DNA of 6,489 nucleotides from Sva-07 sp964549065. GTDB lineage: Bacteria > Actinomycetota > Acidimicrobiia > Acidimicrobiales > Ilumatobacteraceae. Shown one piece after another: positions 4,934-6,489 of this stretch. Both the position numbers and the translations under genes were made by a program. The DNA lies in assembly GCA_964549065.1 (NCBI GenBank), contig CAZJUC010000191.1, positions 1-6,489 on the forward strand, given 5' to 3'. Under the pieces are notes generated by a model. The model was not told the DNA's origin. It saw nothing but the letters and a program-made list of their open reading frames with translations, and did no database searches. The first letter of the stretch is position 1. The number at the start of each line of letters is the position of its first letter.

Positions 4934-5796
4934 GGCGCCGTGCCGCCCGTGGTGCGTGGGCTGGGGTCGTGACGGGTCGCTGCCGCGTCGCGGTTGGCGT
5001 CGGCGAGGCGGCACCACGCGTCGACATCGAGTTCCTCGGGGCGCGCCGTCGGGAGGATCCCGGCGAGGTCGTAGGCGGCGGGATCCACGATGCCGGCGAG
5101 CGACCGGCGCAGCATCTTGCGGCGCTGCCCGAAGCCGGCGCGCACCAGTGCGAACAGTGTGTCGGGGTCCGTGTCGGGTGGTTCGTGGCGGGTGATCTCG
5201 ACCAGCGACGACTCGACGTTGGGGCGCGGCACGAACACCGAGGCCGGCACGTGGCCGACGATCCTCGCCGTGCCCCAGTAGGCGGTCTTCACGCTGACGG
5301 CGCCGTAGGCGGACGTGCGGGGCGCCGCAGCGAATCGTTCGGCCGCCTCACGTTGCACCATCACCAGCATTCGTGTGATGGCCGGGACGTCGTCGAGGAG
5401 GTCGCAGATCAACGGGGTGGCCACGTTGTACGGAAGGTTCGCCACGAGGACCCAGTCGTCGTGCCCGTCGAGGAGTTCGTGCCAGTCGAGGTGCATCGCA
5501 TCGGCTTCGACGACGCTCACTCCGGTGCGTTCGGCGACGACGTCACGAAGAATCGGAACGACACCGCGGTCGACCTCGATCGCGGTGACGCGAGCCCCGG
5601 TGTCGGCGAGTGCCAGCGTCAACGAGCCGAGCCCCGCGCCGATCTCGACGACGTGGTCGCCGTCGCCGACCCGTGCGAGCTCGGCGATGCGGCGGACCGT
5701 GTTGGGGTCGGCGACGAAGTTCTGGCCGAGGTCGCGGCGGGGTGCGAGCGAGCCCGAATCGAGGAGTTCGCGGATCGTCGGACGCGAGTGCGTCAC
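4930..5796 (-). CDS. rsmA: 16S rRNA (adenine1518-N6/adenine1519-N6)-dimethyltransferase
   Basis: RsmA/KsgA dimethylates two adjacent adenosines in the helix-45 loop of 16S rRNA late in 30S assembly, using S-adenosylmethionine; its loss gives kasugamycin resistance. The 288-residue length is normal. Motifs in order: DLGQNFVAD (22-30), SAM motif I VVEIGAGLGSLTLAL (49-63), acidic E75 in AIEVD, EADAMHL (97-103), catalytic motif IV ANLPYNVATPL (119-129), VQREAAERF (147-155), SAYGAVSV (162-169), FVPRPNVESSLVEI (188-201), and C-terminal FGQRRKMLRRSL (222-233). The GTG at 5796 puts the N-terminus at the usual distance from GQNF and overlaps the stop of the upstream gene as GTGA; rsmA in turn overlaps ispE as GTGA. 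In mycobacteria the order rpfB-ksgA-ispE is known, so a cell-wall gene upstream of rsmA is a recurrent theme. Confidence 0.97.
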   Translation of the reverse strand: MTHSRPTIRELLDSGSLAPRRDLGQNFVADPNTVRRIAELARVGDGDHVVEIGAGLGSLTLALADTGARVTAIEVDRGVVPILRDVVAERTGVSVVEADAMHLDWHELLDGHDDWVLVANLPYNVATPLICDLLDDVPAITRMLVMVQREAAERFAAAPRTSAYGAVSVKTAYWGTARIVGHVPASVFVPRPNVESSLVEITRHEPPDTDPDTLFALVRAGFGQRRKMLRRSLAGIVDPAAYDLAGILPTARPEELDVDAWCRLADANRDAAATRHDPSPRTTGGTAP

Positions 5797-6326
5797 CGAC
5801 GGATCTCGACCGAGATCGGAGCGTCGGTGAGGTCCGCGATGCTCGCGAACGCGTTGGTGTGCATCACGACTTCGCCGTGGACGCTGTTGGGTGTCAGGAC
5901 CGCGGTGCAGGTGACCGACCGGTTGTTGGCGAGGTTGACGATGGTGATCGTGCTGCCGGCGGTGGGGCCGGACACGATGCAGGCACTGCGTGAGATGGTG
6001 CTGCGGAAGGTGGCGTTCGCGGTGATGCCGTCGAGGAGCGGCCTGGCGGGAACGGCGATCACGGCTCGGCCGGCCCCGACAGCGCTCGTCGGGCCCTCGA
6101 GGAAGGAGGGTGTCGCGTCGCCGATGGGGTCGCTGGGCGCGGCAGCGGGCTGGGCGTTCGCCGACACCGCGACGGCGAGCTCGGTGTCGGCGTCGATGCC
6201 GGCGACGGCGAGGTTGGGGCCCGCGGAGTTGTCCGACGTGTTGGCCCACCACAGCGCCGGCAACGCGAGGAGCGTCAGGACGGCGGCTGCGACGAAGCGG
6301 TGCCGGTCGGTGTCGGTGAGTGTCAT
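5793..6326 (-). CDS. Small membrane-anchored or secreted protein with degenerate RlpA-like (double-psi beta-barrel) domain
   Basis: 177 residues. Residues 1-10 are polar with basic residues, and about 11-27 (FVAAAVLTLLALPALWW) form one hydrophobic segment: either an uncleaved anchor or a signal peptide. No lipobox Cys is seen. Residues about 30-95 are a low-complexity Ala/Pro/Gly/Ser linker. Residues about 104-176 resemble the RlpA double-psi beta-barrel: GSTITIVNLANNRSVTC (124-140) parallels the family's GT.V.VTN..NGRSV, and AFASIADLTDAPISVEI (159-175) parallels its final AF..LAPL...V..V. The conserved His of AAH..LP and the NDRGP Asp are replaced (SACIVSGP; VLTPNS). C116 and C140 may form a disulfide. 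It leads the rsmA-ispE operon with a GTGA overlap and occupies the place held by rpfB in mycobacteria, which hints at a cell-wall role. ATG at 6326 is chosen because the hydrophobic segment follows at normal distance; no clear Shine-Dalgarno. The fold call is by eye, moderate. Confidence 0.6.
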   Translation of the reverse strand: MTLTDTDRHRFVAAAVLTLLALPALWWANTSDNSAGPNLAVAGIDADTELAVAVSANAQPAAAPSDPIGDATPSFLEGPTSAVGAGRAVIAVPARPLLDGITANATFRSTISRSACIVSGPTAGSTITIVNLANNRSVTCTAVLTPNSVHGEVVMHTNAFASIADLTDAPISVEIRR

Positions 6327-6438
6327 GGTCGGGTCGTGGTGGTCTGCGGGCGCACCAGCGATCGTTCCTGCCGACCGCCCGGTCTGAGGGCGCGCCAGCG
6401 TATCGCCCGGTTCCGGCGCTGACGAGCCCGGCGACAGC
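6327..6438 (-). promoter_or_regulatory. Upstream region of the RlpA-like gene with 20-bp direct repeat
   Basis: This is the last 112 genomic bases before the adapter. They contain two direct copies of a 20-base motif, 6341-6360 and 6381-6400, matching at 18 of 20 positions and starting exactly 40 bases apart. A -10-like TACGCT lies on the minus strand just upstream of the distal copy (6406 to 6401); no good -35 is evident. The arrangement is compatible with paired operator sites for the operon, but also with a decayed tandem duplication. Confidence 0.35.
6341..6400. repeat. Imperfect direct repeat, 20 bp, 40-bp period
   Basis: Copies GGTCTGCGGGCGCACCAGCG (6341-6360) and GGTCTGAGGGCGCGCCAGCG (6381-6400) differ at two bases. 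The 20 bases after each copy are only loosely alike, so the conserved part is the motif rather than the whole 40-base unit. Confidence 0.75.
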
Positions 6439-6489
6439 AGATCGGAAGAGCACACGTCTGAACTCCAGTCACTCCGGAGAACCTCGTAT
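6439..6489 (+). other. Illumina TruSeq adapter and index (sequencing artefact)
   Basis: From 6439 the sequence is the TruSeq read-1 3' adapter, starting AGATCGGAAGAGCACACG and ending CCAGTCAC at 6472. It is followed by an 8-base index TCCGGAGA (6473-6480), which matches the Illumina D702 i7 index as I know it. Then comes ACCTCGTAT (6481-6489), one base off the adapter's ATCTCGTAT. Genomic sequence therefore ends at 6438. A minus-strand reading beginning here yields the peptide MCSSDL, a translation of the adapter and not a protein N-terminus. Confidence 0.98.

Noticed and set aside
4930..6455. Long minus-strand reading extending rsmA or the RlpA-like protein upstream to the contig end
   Set aside because: The extensions start in adapter sequence and are arginine/proline-rich shadow translation or untranslated leader; motif positions support the starts at 5796 and 6326.

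Overview
The window looks like the end of a short-read contig from a high-GC actinobacterium. It carries a 30-residue arginine/lysine-rich small-subunit ribosomal protein of the actinobacterial bS22 (AURKAIP1/COX24-type) family and the CTC-type long form of ribosomal protein L25. Its gene order (rsmA-ispE near tRNA/glmU-prs-rplY) matches the neighbourhood known in mycobacteria. Short or missing Shine-Dalgarno leaders, two GTG starts and the sequence style suggest the class Acidimicrobiia (Ilumatobacter-like). That placement is inference.

Layout, from the right end in the direction most genes are read (minus strand): Illumina adapter sequence (6439-6489, not biological); a small exported or membrane-anchored protein with a degenerate RlpA-like domain; rsmA (16S rRNA dimethyltransferase); ispE (MEP-pathway kinase). 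These three genes form a tight operon with two GTGA overlaps. Next, on the plus strand, is the tiny bS22 gene, divergent from a tRNA-Gln(TTG) on the minus strand. The encoded CCA end of the tRNA shares its last base with the ATG of glmU. Then come glmU (with a shortened acetyltransferase domain), prs (PRPP synthetase), a strong hairpin terminator, an AbiEi-like/DUF559 nuclease-like gene, and rplY (L25/CTC), which runs off the left edge.

Functionally this is a housekeeping block: ribosome maturation and structure (rsmA, bS22, L25), isoprenoid precursor supply (ispE), UDP-GlcNAc for the cell wall (glmU), PRPP for nucleotides (prs), and a glutamine tRNA. The one accessory gene is the DUF559 protein, which sits between prs and rplY. 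Two 54-bp imperfect palindromes in inverted orientation to each other, 48/54 identical, bracket it (603-656 and 1624-1677). This looks like a small cassette inserted into a conserved operon, or a gene between two copies of a genomic hairpin repeat. It is the most interesting structure here.

Other points worth a second look are the GlmU C-terminal truncation with changed sugar-site residues, the one-base tRNA/glmU overlap, the RlpA-like protein lacking its expected catalytic residues, and a 20-bp direct repeat at exact 40-bp spacing upstream of it.
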